The notes below the pieces were generated by a model. The model was given only the letters and a program-made list of their open reading frames with translations, was not told the origin of the DNA and made no database searches. Position numbers and translations under genes: made by a program. Below, one piece after another: positions 1 through 11,999 of a stretch of DNA of 64,000 nucleotides. Numbering within the stretch: the stretch's first letter is position 1; the number at the start of each line of letters is the position of its first letter. Where the stretch lies: NCBI GenBank assembly GCA_944472135.2, contig OX235264.1:121983809-122047808 (forward strand), written 5' to 3'. This DNA comes from Trichobilharzia regenti (lineage: Eukaryota; Platyhelminthes; Trematoda; Strigeidida; Schistosomatidae).

Positions 1-780
1 GGGAGAGCCAGCGAAGATTGCTGTTCAAGAAAGGTTGTAACAGCCTGTTGGGAAATGCTTATTGGGGATGTACACGCACGCCACTGAACCATAATCATAA
101 TAATAGCACTAACTGGATATGAGTGTTGAAAACGCGAATCTTACCTTCTTATGTTGATTACAACAGATTTCAGAGGGTAGTGAAGGTCTCTCTTACTTTT
201 CCACACAATACCAAGGACCTACATCAGATTGTTCGAGCATGTACCAAGGAGCCTCCAGTTAAAAATGGGGTCAAATAATTTAAGCTCTTCAATCGTCAAA
301 CAACTGAGAGACACAGGACAGAGAATAGACACTCTGGTATCATTCAAAATAATTAACAGATATAACAGATCAAGCCTTCTTCAGTTTGATGAATCTATTG
401 TAATAAAACGACTGAAACCTGACCTATGTAACTTCAATTACCCTGATGACTCTTCCCTTATTCTCTATTGTTCTCCCTTAGTTTTTTCCAGGGCTACTGA
501 AGAAAAACTATGCCTTATTACGCAGGACGTTAAAGGTTGTCAGCAGGGTAAATCACAGAGTGCCATTTAACCAGCTTGTTAATATTCTGGTCGACAGGCA
601 CATGGAATCATGTGAAAAATGGGCTAAATCCGTTCTATCTAACGCACACAACTCTCCCCTTATATCTCATCAGACAGAAAACTATATGCCCGCACTAAGA
701 AGTACAAAAACTCAACTCATCTACTTCTCTAACACCTTCAAACATTCTATTCACTTTTGGCTTTAAGAAGACAGCTGGAG
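1..780. other. Unassigned part of the tandem repeat unit
   Basis: Open frames of 113 aa (229-570) and 68 aa (560-766) on the plus strand overlap here and recur unchanged at 6484 and 6815. I recognise no domain in either. The right end runs into the PLE 3' region, which starts near 780 with the sequence around TTTCGACGAAGTCATC. It may be an unrecognised element or an internal part of one. Confidence 0.4.
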
Positions 781-1423
781 CGAAGAAACTTTTCTTTTCG
801 ACGAAGTCATCATCTAGACTGTACATTCGTGTATTCATATCAAATGGATGGGAAAGTTCCAGAATAATTTCCGGTTAAGAGGCAAATTAATAAAAATTAA
901 AATTAGGAATTAAAATGCCATAATAAACAGGGGGATGGATAAAACAAACAAAGGAGCATCATAATAACTAAGAAGATTGACATATTGTGCAATTAGGGGT
1001 TAGAAATGTAGAAATAACAAAATAGACAGGATGTTTGGATAAAAAAACTAACGTGATGAATAATTGTTGATGCAATCAGGGATTAAATGTGTAGAAATAG
1101 TAAAATGACAAAATAAACACGAAGTTCGGATATGGAAATATGGTAGTGTAAACAGGGATTAAGAGAAACTTAAAATAACATGAATAAACAGGAAGTTTAG
1201 ATAAGAAAGGCGATGGGATGGTCATTACTAAAAAATTACCTGTTTATGATGGCCATGGCATGGACAGGGGTTGGACGTATTTCTTTTGTATACAAAGCGT
1301 GGATTTGAGCTTTTGGATAGCTAGTGCCTCGGCTATGCCCAGATGTCTTGATTTCACTCCCTTTGATAGGTTCGATTGAATCTTGTATATTACTTTGAAG
1401 GATTTTTCGAGTGGCGCTGAATG

Positions 1424-3730
1424 TTATGAATTAACCAGATGTTCTGTCACTGGACTGTATACACGCTTTTGGTCTCCGTTTACTAACCAGGCTGGGTAGT
1501 GTTCACCAGCGCCTTTTTCAAGTCGGCGAATGGTACGACCAACGTACTCAGCTCCACAAGAGCAAGTAAACTGGTATGTGCACGTTGAGGTGGCCCAATG
1601 CGACAGCTTGTCTTTCGCGTTCTGGCTGAACAGTTTCTTGCAGGAAAATGTCAATCGTAGACTCGAGGCGAAGTATGTTTTCCCCAGCTACATGGAGAGG
1701 CGTTTGCGAAGGATTTCTGCTTCAATATTGATATGTATCCATATATATATGTGTGTGTGTATGGTGGTCTCTCTTTCTGTTTGCTCGTTTAGTCTGTGAC
1801 CATTTCACTTTGATGAACGTGTCTCCTTTAACAATGTATATTCCCCTTATATTATATATAGTATGAGTGTTTGTTGACAGTCCGTTGCTTGGTGACATAT
1901 ATCCATATTATGTGTGTGGTTGTTGACATGTCTGCTATATTTTGCTATGTATATATGGATCGATACTCCATTATAATTAGCCATTCATGTTAAGACTGTC
2001 TATTGATTTGTTCACACACTTGTCTGTACATTCATATATATTTCGCTCTCACAATCTTGTGTGTCTTTTTGGTGTGATACCACTTATTGCTTCTCCTTGT
2101 GTTTGGAAAATAGAAGTATCATCGCAAACCTAGTGGTCTTCTGATTTCCGTCTCCTTGCGTCAGGACTATTAAATTCTCGACCAGTACATAACAATAATT
2201 TAGCGACGAGTACATAACAAATATCACCTTTGAATTCTAGATTAAGCTGAAGTATTTTCTTTGGAACTGATTGGACTTGTTCGGATGTCTTCTTAGGTTT
2301 GAGATTCTTCTCTATGAACCTGGGCGGGAAACCGTTTTCCATCAGGGTTTTATTCGAAGATTACGCAGTTCTTCTTCAACCACTTCCTCGTTGCATATCT
2401 TGCGAATCCGCGAGGAAAGAGAGCATATCAGGTTCCTCTTTCTGCTCAGGGGCACGAAGCTTTGAAAGTTTATGAATTGTCCATTCCATGTAGGCTTTTT
2501 GTATATGGACCTTTTCAGAGAGTTGTCGGCGTTTCTTGTCAGATGGACGTAAAGGAAGTGGAACATCCCGTCGTATTCAGTCTCAAGTGTAAAGTCGATG
2601 TTTGGGTGGGCATTATTGAAGTAGGTTTTTAAATCGCAATTCTCATCACAAATAATGAAAGTATCATCGATGTATTTCTTGTAGAGATGGAGGTCGTTGA
2701 TAGTTGGTGATAAGGCGTTGTTCTCTAAGCTAGCCATAAAGCAGTCGGCTAGGAGGGGTCCTAAGGGAGAACCCATTGCTACTCCATATACTTGCCTGTA
2801 TATTTCCTTGTTGAAACTAAAGTATAAGTTGAAGGTGCACCAAAGTAACAGTTCTTTCAGGTAATGGATCGGTATACCAACATCGATGCTATTGGATTGA
2901 ATGTAGTCACAAAGGAAACATACAGTTTCTGTCAGCGGAACGTTGGTGAAGAGAGACACGACATCCAGGGAGACCATTTTCCTTTCTGCCACATTGACAT
3001 TATTAATTGAATCAACAAAGTCGAATGTGTCACGGAGGTTGTGTCTTGACAGCTTCTCTTTCACCGGCCAGACAATCTCCACCAGCCATTTCGGGATTGT
3101 ATGATATGGGGAATCTATCATACCTAGTATTGGTCGGAGTGGGACGTCTTGTTTGTGCACTTTAGGTAAGCCGTAAATGCGCGGCGTTGTGGAACCACAT
3201 GGGCGCAGTTGTTCGTATAGCTTTGAACTGATAATGGATTCGTCTTTCATTTTCTTCAATATCTTTGTTAGCTGCAGCTCCGTCTGTTCGGTAGGATCTT
3301 TCTGTGGGGACTGTTTCTGAAACTTTTTATCATCAGATAGTATCACCGAGAGTTTGCTTAGGAAGTCTGATTTGTTCATCAAGACGATTCTGGAGCGTTT
3401 ATCTGGTCATGTGATGATCAAGTTTTCATTATCCTTCAGTTCTTTCAGCTGCTTTCGATGTTCTTTGGAAAGTACGTTACGAAGGCTGGGTTTTTTGTTG
3501 AAGTAATCAAGGCAGCAATTTAAAACGGTTGATTTAAAAAGTTCTGCATTCTCATATGAGATTGGGACCAGATCTTTCGTCTGGTCGATTAAATTCTCAA
3601 ATTGAACTTTCGTGTTCTGTTCATTCACTTTTGACGTTGCATCACAAAACTTATATCCAAGTGCTAAAATTTCCATTTGAATTGGAGATAGTTGAACATC
3701 AGAATAATTGTACACGTATTTTTCTGGACA
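1424..3730 (-). pseudogene. Broken PLE reverse transcriptase / GIY-YIG endonuclease, copy 1
   Basis: Read on the minus strand the pieces come in PLE order. The N-terminal region is 3715-3407. The RT is 3382-2342, with YGLPKVHK, SLDVVSLFTNVP, VAMGSPLGP and the catalytic YIDD. The RT C-terminal part is 2342-2220, with LNLEFKGD. The GIY-YIG endonuclease is 1728-1424, with YQFTCSCG and YVGRT. Breaks are an in-frame TGA near 3404 (CGA in the second copy), a frame change at about 2342, and a 491-bp solo LTR between RT and endonuclease. PLEs prime reverse transcription at nicks or telomere ends. This copy cannot make an uninterrupted protein. Confidence 0.88.
1729..2219. mobile_element. Solo LTR, family 1, inside PLE copy 1
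   Basis: Begins TGATATGTATCC and ends GTACATAACA, flanked by the 5-bp direct repeat AATAT (1724-1728 and 2220-2224). Removing it restores continuity of the flanking PLE sequence. No internal retrotransposon sequence is present, so it is a solo LTR left by LTR-LTR recombination. A related copy at 15328-15819 has the same ends. Confidence 0.85.
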
Positions 3731-4082
3731 AGTAGGAAAAACGGTTTCTTTTGTAACGGACTATAGGCTTTGGTTTAGTTTCATTATAACATCATCTGTT
3801 CTTTTCTTTGTAACCGTATTTGTTATAACTGTAGGGAATTGAATGAAGACGTTTTCACCTTGCTCTGTCTGCGCCTGAACTAATCTGCCTATCTGCTCGT
3901 CGTACCTTCCGATTTAGTAAAGCACGCAAATATCAAAAGACAAAGGCTGGAATGTGACTGTGTATTGAAGTGCAACAACGATAAAGAAAACCATGGTATT
4001 TATACATTTTACAACAATATGGACAGCTAACAGCATTTGAAATAATTTATCTTAATAGCCAATAACAAAGTGCGTGAGAGAT

Positions 4083-4346
4083 GATAATATACCATATGTG
4101 CGAGGTTGACAGTCAGTAACAAAATGTGTGGGAATGATAATATACCATATATACAAGATTAGCAGTCACTACCAAAATGTGTGAGAATGATAATATACCA
4201 TATATACAAGATTAACGGTCACTACCAAAATGTGTGAGAATGATAATATACCATATATACAAAATTAGCAGTCAATACCAAAATGTGTGAGAATGATAAT
4301 ATACCATATATGCAAGATTAAACAGTCAATACCAAAATATGTGGGA
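4083..4346. repeat. 53-bp minisatellite, five units
   Basis: Units of 53 bp start at 4083, 4136, 4189, 4242 and 4295, each beginning GATAATATACCATAT and containing CCAAAATGTGTG. The matching array in the second tandem copy has four units. Confidence 0.9.
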
Positions 4347-4369
4347 TCCTATCAGTATTGGAGTCGTTT

Positions 4370-5065
4370 TCCAATTCGAAAAGTCTTTCAGAATAGTATA
4401 CAAGATTCAACCAAACCTATCCAAGGGAGTAAAATCAAGACATCTGGGCATAGCCGAGGCGCTAGCTATCCAAAAGCTCAAAATCACGTTATGTTTTCAA
4501 AAGAAATACGTCCAACTCTTGCCCCTGCCTGCCATAGCTATCATAAACAGATAATTCTTTTAATAGTGACTATCCCACTGCTTTGCTTATCCATACTTCC
4601 TGTTTATTCATGTTATTTTAAAGTTTTTCTTAATCCCTATTTACACTACCATATTTCCATATCCGAACTTACCGTCTATTTTGTCATTTTATTATTTCTA
4701 CATATTTAATCCCTAACTGCATAAACAGTTATTCGTCACATTAGTTATGATCCCACTAGATTTGTTTATCCAAACATCCTGTCTACCTATTGTTGTTATT
4801 TCTACATTTCTAACCCCTAATTGCACAATAAGTGTCAATCTTCTCAGTAATTATGATGCTACTTTGTCTGAGCTTTATTCGTCCCCAGTCTGTTTATTAT
4901 GGCATTTCAATTCTTAATTGTAATTCTATCAATCTTACCCTTGACCAGAAATAGTTCTAAAACTTTCCCACCCATTTGTTAGAAATACACGAATGTACAT
5001 GCTAGTCGATGACTTCGTCGAAACGAAAATTTTCTTCGCGGTAACTGTCTCTTTATTATTCCCTA
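4370..5065 (+). mobile_element. Inverted PLE 3' region (family A)
   Basis: This is the reverse complement of the segment at about 780-1440: the same C-terminal endonuclease codons ([21 protein letters not shown]), then the same noncoding run ending near GATGACTTCGTCGAAA. Together with 780-1440 it makes an inverted pair around the PLE. Confidence 0.75.
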
Positions 5066-5098
5066 TGATCAAATATATTATTATTTATTATTATTATT

Positions 5099-5690
5099 TT
5101 ATCCTTTAATTCCTAGACGGTGTCTGGTGAAGGCCTTTTCAAAATCAATGAAGTTGAGATAGAGAGGTGACTGCCATTCCAACCTTTGCTCAACGATGAT
5201 CCGTAGTGTGGCAATTTGATCAATACATGACTTGTTTCTCCTGAATCCAGCTTGTTCCAGTCGGAGTTTTACATCCAGGGCTTGTTTGATTCTCTCCAGG
5301 ATGATGTGGCTTAGTATTTTGCTTGGGATGGACAGGAGCATAATTCCGCGTCAGTTTTTGCATTAACTTAAGTCTCCTTTCTTTGGTAGTTTGAATAAGT
5401 ATCCTTTCTTCCAATCCTCGGGTACTTTGCCTTCTTTCCACACCTTCTCCAGTAGTGGCGTCATCAACTCCGCTGTTGTCTCTGGGTCTATTTTCAAAGC
5501 TTCTGCTGGTATTCCATCTGGTCCTGGTGCTTTTCCGGCTTTTAGCATCTTGATTGACTTCAGGACTTCTGTTCTCGTCGGGGGGTCAATGTTCACTGGT
5601 AGTTCTGCTTCCGTTGTTGGTATGGTTGGGCGTGTTGTAGGTGGCGGTCGGTTTAGAAGTCTTTGGAAGTGTTCAGCCCAGTATGATCAT
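5099..5690 (-). pseudogene. LINE reverse transcriptase fragment (LINE family 1)
   Basis: The minus strand encodes KAPGPDGIPAEALK then KVPEDWKKG (5596-5363), and in a shifted frame IPSKILSHIILERIK, LEQAGFRRNKSCIDQIATLR and LNFIDFEKAF (5341-5099). These are conserved N-terminal RT blocks of non-LTR retrotransposons. The catalytic FADD block is missing because the fragment is truncated; a frameshift lies near 5345. A short (TA)n run at 5689-5709 borders it. Confidence 0.8.
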
Positions 5691-5709
5691 ATATATATAT
5701 ATATATATA

Positions 5710-6255
5710 AGGAGGTGTTCATTGGCATATAAATGTCAACTAGCAGGGAGATACACTTGATGTCAGAGAAATCAAATTTTAAGCGTTGTGGATAATTATG
5801 GCAGACGTGAAAGGAACACAAAGAAACACACAATATGAAGTCCAGAAATAGCAGAACACAGGAAATCTGTGCAAATGGTGCGCCAACAATAAGATGCACA
5901 TAATTTCGCTATATAGCAAGCGATACGAAATAAACATTGGTAACCAAGTCTCTTGTCTTCTACTGTTCCAGTAGGAGAGTTCACAGAAACACATCGTTAT
6001 CTCACCTGTTTTCTCAGCAGTGCTTTTCAGTTAGCTCCGCATTTACCAATACGCTTTCATTTCCTAATCACGTGATCTTCTACATTTGTCATTTCCTACT
6101 CGAGAGACTGGCACATGATGACTCTTGAAGGTCTCCTCAATGTATCTTCTGAATACCTTCTGAATATTTATTGGGCAATGGACTATTGGCTAGTTCTCTG
6201 CTAAAGTTTCTGATGAGTTATTCTTTTTTGTCAGTCATCTGCTTTCTCTTCAGTA
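5710..6255. other. Unassigned sequence closing the first tandem unit
   Basis: There are only small overlapping open frames with no recognisable domain. No repeat family seen elsewhere in the window covers it. It may be the original unique sequence carried by the tandem duplication. Confidence 0.3.
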
Positions 6256-7678
6256 GGGAGAGCCAGCGAAGATTGCTGTTCAAGAAAGGTTGTAACAGCC
6301 TGTTGGGAAATGCTTATTGGGGATGTACACGCACGCCACTGAACCATAATCATAATAATAGCACTAACTGGATATGAGTGTTGAAAACGCGAATCTTACC
6401 TTCTTATGTTGATTACAACAGATTTCAGAGGGTAGTGAAGGTCTCTCTTACTTTTCCACACAATACCAAGGACCTACATCAGATTGTTCGAGCATGTACC
6501 AAGGAGCCTCCAGTTAAAAATGGGGTCAAATAATTTAAGCTCTTCAATCGTCAAACAACTGAGAGACACAGGACAGAGAATAGACACTCTGGTATCATTC
6601 AAAATAATTAACAGATATAACAGATCAAGCCTTCTTCAGTTTGATGAATCTATTGTAATAAAACGACTGAAACCTGACCTATGTAACTTCAATTACCCTG
6701 ATGACTCTTCCCTTATTCTCTATTGTTCTCCCTTAGTTTTTTCCAGGGCTACTGAAGAAAAACTATGCCTTATTACGCAGGACGTTAAAGGTTGTCAGCA
6801 GGGTAAATCACAGAGTGCCATTTAACCAGCTTGTTAATATTCTGGTCGACAGGCACATGGAATCATGTGAAAAATGGGCTAAATCCGTTCTATCTAACGC
6901 ACACAACTCTCCCCTTATATCTCATCAGACAGAAAACTATATGCCCGCACTAAGAAGTACAAAAACTCAACTCATCTACTTCTCTAACACCTTCAAACAT
7001 TCTATTCACTTTTGGCTTTAAGAAGACAGCTGGAGCGAAGAAACTTTTCTTTTCGACGAAGTCATCATCTAGACTGTACATTCGTGTATTCATATCAAAT
7101 GGATGGGAAAGTTCCAGAATAATTTCCGGTTAAGAGGCAAATTAATAAAAATTAAAATTAGGAATTAAAATGCCATAATAAACAGGGGGATGGATAAAAC
7201 AAACAAAGGAGCATCATAATAACTAAGAAGATTGACATATTGTGCAATTAGGGGTTAGAAATGTAGAAATAACAAAATAGACAGGATGTTTGGATAAAAA
7301 AACTAACGTGATGAATAATTGTTGATGCAATCAGGGATTAAATGTGTAGAAATAGTAAAATGACAAAATAAACACGAAGTTCGGATATGGAAATATGGTA
7401 GTGTAAACAGGGATTAAGAGAAACTTAAAATAACATGAATAAACAGGAAGTTTAGATAAGAAAGGCGATGGGATGGTCATTACTAAAAAATTACCTGTTT
7501 ATGATGGCCATGGCATGGACAGGGGTTGGACGTATTTCTTTTGTATACAAAGCGTGGATTTGAGCTTTTGGATAGCTAGTGCCTCGGCTATGCCCAGATG
7601 TCTTGATTTCACTCCCTTTGATAGGTTCGATTGAATCTTGTATATTACTTTGAAGGATTTTTCGAGTGGCGCTGAATG

Positions 7679-9985
7679 TTATGAATTAACCAGATGTTCT
7701 GTCACTGGACTGTATACACGCTTTTGGTCTCCGTTTACTAACCAGGCTGGGTAGTGTTCACCAGCGCCTTTTTCAAGTCGGCGAATGGTACGACCAACGT
7801 ACTCAGCTCCACAAGAGCAAGTAAACTGGTATGTGCACGTTGAGGTGGCCCAATGCGACAGCTTGTCTTTCGCGTTCTGGCTGAACAGTTTCTTGCAGGA
7901 AAATGTCAATCGTAGACTCGAGGCGAAGTATGTTTTCCCCAGCTACATGGAGAGGCGTTTGCGAAGGATTTCTGCTTCAATATTGATATGTATCCATATA
8001 TATATGTGTGTGTGTATGGTGGTCTCTCTTTCTGTTTGCTCGTTTAGTCTGTGACCATTTCACTTTGATGAACGTGTCTCCTTTAACAATGTATATTCCC
8101 CTTATATTATATATAGTATGAGTGTTTGTTGACAGTCCGTTGCTTGGTGACATATATCCATATTATGTGTGTGGTTGTTGACATGTCTGCTATATTTTGC
8201 TATGTATATATGGATCGATACTCCATTATAATTAGCCATTCATGTTAAGACTGTCTATTGATTTGTTCACACACTTGTCTGTACATTCATATATATTTCG
8301 CTCTCACAATCTTGTGTGTCTTTTTGGTGTGATACCACTTATTGCTTCTCCTTGTGTTTGGAAAATAGAAGTATCATCGCAAACCTAGTGGTCTTCTGAT
8401 TTCCGTCTCCTTGCGTCAGGACTATTAAATTCTCGACCAGTACATAACAATAATTTAGCGACGAGTACATAACAAATATCACCTTTGAATTCTAGATTAA
8501 GCTGAAGTATTTTCTTTGGAACTGATTGGACTTGTTCGGATGTCTTCTTAGGTTTGAGATTCTTCTCTATGAACCTGGGCGGGAAACCGTTTTCCATCAG
8601 GGTTTTATTCGAAGATTACGCAGTTCTTCTTCAACCACTTCCTCGTTGCATATCTTGCGAATCCGCGAGGAAAGAGAGCATATCAGGTTCCTCTTTCTGC
8701 TCAGGGGCACGAAGCTTTGAAAGTTTATGAATTGTCCATTCCATGTAGGCTTTTTGTATATGGACCTTTTCAGAGAGTTGTCGGCGTTTCTTGTCAGATG
8801 GACGTAAAGGAAGTGGAACATCCCGTCGTATTCAGTCTCAAGTGTAAAGTCGATGTTTGGGTGGGCATTATTGAAGTAGGTTTTTTAAATCGCAATTCTC
8901 ATCACAAATAATGAAAGTATCATCGATGTATTTCTTGTAGAGATGGAGGTCGTTGATAGTTGGTGATAAGGCGTTGTTCTCTAAGCTAGCCATAAAGCAG
9001 TCGGCTAGGAGGGGTCCTAAGGGAGAACCCATTGCTACTCCATATACTTGCCTGTATATTTCCTTGTTGAAACTAAAGTATAAGTTGAAGGTGCATCAAA
9101 GTAACAGTTCTTTCAGGTAATGGATCGGTATACCAACATCGATGCTATTGGATTGAATGTAGTCACAAAGGAAACATACGGTTTCTGTCAGCGGAACGTT
9201 GGTGAAGAGAGACACGACATCCAGGGAGACCATTTTCTTTTCTGCCACATTGACATTCTTAATTGAATCAACAAAGTCGAATGTGTCACGGAGGTTGTGT
9301 CTTGACAGCTTCTCTTTCACCGGCCAGACAATCTCCACCAGCCATTTCGGGATTGTATGATATGGGGAATCTATCATACCTAGTATTGGTCGGAGTGGGA
9401 CGTCTTGTTTGTGCACTTTAGGTAAGCCGTACATGCGCGGCGTTGTGGAACCAGATGGGCGCAGTTGTTCGTATAGCTTTGAACTGATAATGGATTCGTC
9501 TTTCATTTTCTTCAATATCTTTGTTAGCTGCAGCTCCGTCTGTTCGGTGGGATCTTTCTGTGGGGACTGTTTCTGAAACTTTTTATCATCAGATAGTATC
9601 ACCGAGAGTTTGCTTAGGAAGTCTGATTTGTTCATCAAGACGATTCCGGAGCGTTTATCTGGTCGTGTGATGATCAAGTTTTCATTATCCTTCAGTTCTT
9701 TCAGCTGCTTTCGATGTTCTTTGGAAAGTACGTTACGAAGGCTGGGTTTTTTGTTGAAGTAATCAAGGCAGCAATTTAAAACGGTTGATTTAAAAAGTTC
9801 TGCATTCTCATATGAGATTGGGACCAGATCTTTCGTCTGGTCGATTAAATTCTCAAATTGAACTTTCGTGTTCTGTTCATTCACTTTTGACGTTGCATCA
9901 CAAAACTTATATCCAAGTGCTAAAATTTCCATTTGAATTGGAGATAGTTGAACATCAGAATAATTGTACACGTATTTTTCTGGAC
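7679..9985 (-). pseudogene. Broken PLE reverse transcriptase / endonuclease, copy 2
   Basis: Same gene as at 1424-3730. The N-terminal half and first RT blocks are open from 9971 to 9096 (the site that is TGA in copy 1 is CGA here). A TGG codon of copy 1 is TGA at about 9096, and an added T in the run near 8881-8886 shifts the frame before the C-terminal RT part (8821-8597). The later frame change, the solo LTR and the endonuclease (7679-7983) match copy 1, so those lesions came before the duplication. Confidence 0.88.
7984..8474. mobile_element. Solo LTR, family 1, inside PLE copy 2
   Basis: Duplicate of the LTR at 1729-2219 with the same AATAT target duplication. It was therefore carried along by the tandem duplication and is not an independent insertion. 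Confidence 0.85.
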
Positions 9986-10338
9986 AAGTAGGAAAAACGG
10001 TTTCTTTTGTAACGGACTATAGGCTTTGGTTTAGTTTCATTATAACATCATCTGTTCTTTTCTTTGTAACCGTATTTGTTATAACTGTAGGGAATTGAAT
10101 GAAGACGTTTTCACCTTGCTCTGTCTGCGCCTGAACTAATCTGCCTATCTGCTCGTCGTACCTTCCGATTTAGTAAAGCACGCAAATATCAAAAGACAAA
10201 GGCTGGAATGTGACTGTGTATTGAAGTGCAACAACGATAAAGAAAACCATGGTATTTATACATTTTACAACAATATGGACAGCTAACAGCATTTGAAATA
10301 ATTTATCTTAATAGCCAATAACAAAGTGCGTGAGAGAT

Positions 10339-10549
10339 GATAATATACCATATGTGCGAGGTTGACAGTCAGTAACAAAATGTGTGGGAATGATAATATA
10401 CCATATATACAAGATTAGCAGTCACTACCAAAATGTGTGAGAATGATAATATACCATATATACAAAATTAGCAGTCAATACCAAAATGTGTGAGAATGAT
10501 AATATACCATATATGCAAGATTAAACAGTCAATACCAAAATATGTGGGA
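10339..10549. repeat. 53-bp minisatellite, four units
   Basis: Same unit as at 4083-4346 with one unit fewer, consistent with slippage or unequal exchange after duplication. Confidence 0.88.
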
Positions 10550-10559
10550 TCCTATCAGT

Positions 10560-10830
10560 ATTGGAGTCGTTTTCCAATGCTGTTCTCTCGTCTTCAGATA
10601 ACTCATAGAGAACGTGGGAGCTTTTTGAGATATTCTGCTCTAGCTCAGGTAGTCTTGATCGCACTGCATCGATGTGATTCAGAGTGTGTCGTTTCAGTGT
10701 ACGCGAGTTAGGGGATATGTGATTTCGTCTGAGATACTTCCAAAATACTTTGGGATATTCATGTTTTTTTGAGACAATTCTTGAAGAAGAAAATCTTTGC
10801 GTTCGCTTTGCTACCGACATGCCAATATTT
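10560..10830 (-). pseudogene. LINE-like internal fragment
   Basis: A minus-strand frame (10820-10521) reads YPKVFWKYLRRNH and resembles the segment upstream of the RT domain in non-LTR elements. A piece of the same sequence, including TATGTCGGTAGCAAAG, occurs at 39470-39665. Family assignment is weak. Confidence 0.4.
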
Positions 10831-11150
10831 TGTTGTCAAAATTAACTGAGACTACCCATATTTCATGTAGAATTTTATTTATTGTTAATGTACTAACTGG
10901 ATGCAATACTGTAGTAAAATGCTGAGAATTCCAGTCTGTATCACAATTATTATTATTATTAAATTTCTGTCTTGTTAACTTATCTTTTCACCCCTTCTTG
11001 TCACTATGAGTTCTACTCACAGTATTAAACAACCACCATCATCCTTTTATTTGACATCTTCCACACCGAATTCTCATCTTCTCTTACCTACCTACGTAAC
11101 TGTTATTAATCTTTGTTGCCGTCCTAACAATAATCCTGTAACCAATCAAT
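10831..11150. other. Unassigned AT-rich stretch
   Basis: Contains a short ATT microsatellite near 10950 and the sequence GAGTTCTACTCAC, which also occurs near 24298. No gene seen. Confidence 0.3.
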
Positions 11151-11900
11151 CAAATCCCTACAAACCAACACTTGAATATCACTGAGATGCCCCCTTGAGA
11201 CTCGATCTATTCAGATTTTAAAACTGTCATCTTATCCCATCCATTTTATTCTATGGTTATGTGTAACTGAAAGTAGTGCTTGCGATAGCTGAACTGTTCT
11301 CCAGATTTCTGATCTAGGTGTTAGGTCAACTAATCTAGATTTCTCTAGGATTTTGTCCTCCACTAGTCTGACTGACTGAAGACAAGGGCCGGCAACAGAT
11401 CGTTTTATTACGGAAATCAGCACGTACTTATATATATATATATATTTCATGTACATTATTATAGCTTATTCAAGCAGAAAAGCACAGTCTTCTGATCGGT
11501 TGTTTCTGGTTTCTCGGAAAGTTAAGCCATATATTTGCGAATCTTATTTGCCCACATTAAGTCTGCTGTGATTGGTTGTTGAATCAGCCTTGTTCATATT
11601 TTCTCACGGCCAATATTAGTGACCTAGACATTGAGGTAAATTAATGTCTACCAATTGGCTAGCAGCCTGCTCTCACCACAGTTTGACTTGTGTATTTAAC
11701 CTAACAATTATTGCAGGTAGGATATATAACTTCTCAACCTCGTATGTGTATGCGTGTGCGTGTTGATGCAAAAAGTAGGTGAATAGGTCAATAAATAAAC
11801 AATGGTGCCTGTGGCTTATTAAGGAGGAGTGCAATAGGTGGACACCTATTCAGTAATTTGATCATTCAATCCCTTAAAAGTGATCTGCATTTTATACAAG
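11150..11900 (-). mobile_element. PLE family B endonuclease end, split by a solo LTR
   Basis: The minus strand contains [15 protein letters not shown], matching the endonuclease tail seen on the plus strand at 25560-25690 and 40640-40730. The flank at 11740-11900 is the inverse of 25325-25490. The continuity is broken by the LTR at 11376-11680. Frames are decayed. Confidence 0.65.
11376..11680 (-). mobile_element. Solo LTR, family 2
   Basis: Reads GACAAGGGCCGGCAACAG to CTCACCACA and is the reverse complement of the family whose sense strand begins TGTGGTGAGAGC. The outermost bases at the left end are altered, so the target duplication is not clear. Confidence 0.65.
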
Positions 11901-11999
11901 AATTACTTTTTAATAAATTTGACCAAAGAAAGAACAAACATTGGCGTATAATAACATAGATCCATTTTATATTGTTTGTGAAGCTGAATTCAATGTACA

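Larger units (their letters stand above)
780..5070 (-). mobile_element. Penelope-like element, family A copy 1, with inverted end
   Basis: The minus-strand coding part (3730-1424) is followed by a noncoding 3' region down to about 780. An inverted copy of that 3' region lies at 4370-5065 on the plus strand. The coding part is that of a GIY-YIG-bearing PLE. An extra solo LTR sits inside it and a minisatellite lies between the coding start and the inverted arm. It is not intact. Confidence 0.8.
6256..10576. repeat. Second copy of a 6255-bp tandem duplication
   Basis: From 6256 the sequence repeats that starting at 1 almost base for base; for example the 113-aa open frames start at 229 and 6484. 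The match ends at about 10576, where copy 1 continues into the inverted PLE arm at 4373 but copy 2 continues into other sequence. Differences are few: one extra T near 8884, scattered substitutions between about 9090 and 9660, and one minisatellite unit fewer. Confidence 0.93.

Noticed and set aside
1..780. Host gene in the 113-aa and 68-aa frames
   Set aside because: No domain was recognised, the frames overlap in different phases and both lie in a tandem repeat unit next to a PLE end.
2342..3382. Longest open frame as a host gene
   Set aside because: It is a PLE reverse transcriptase with stops and shifts around it, present twice in tandem.
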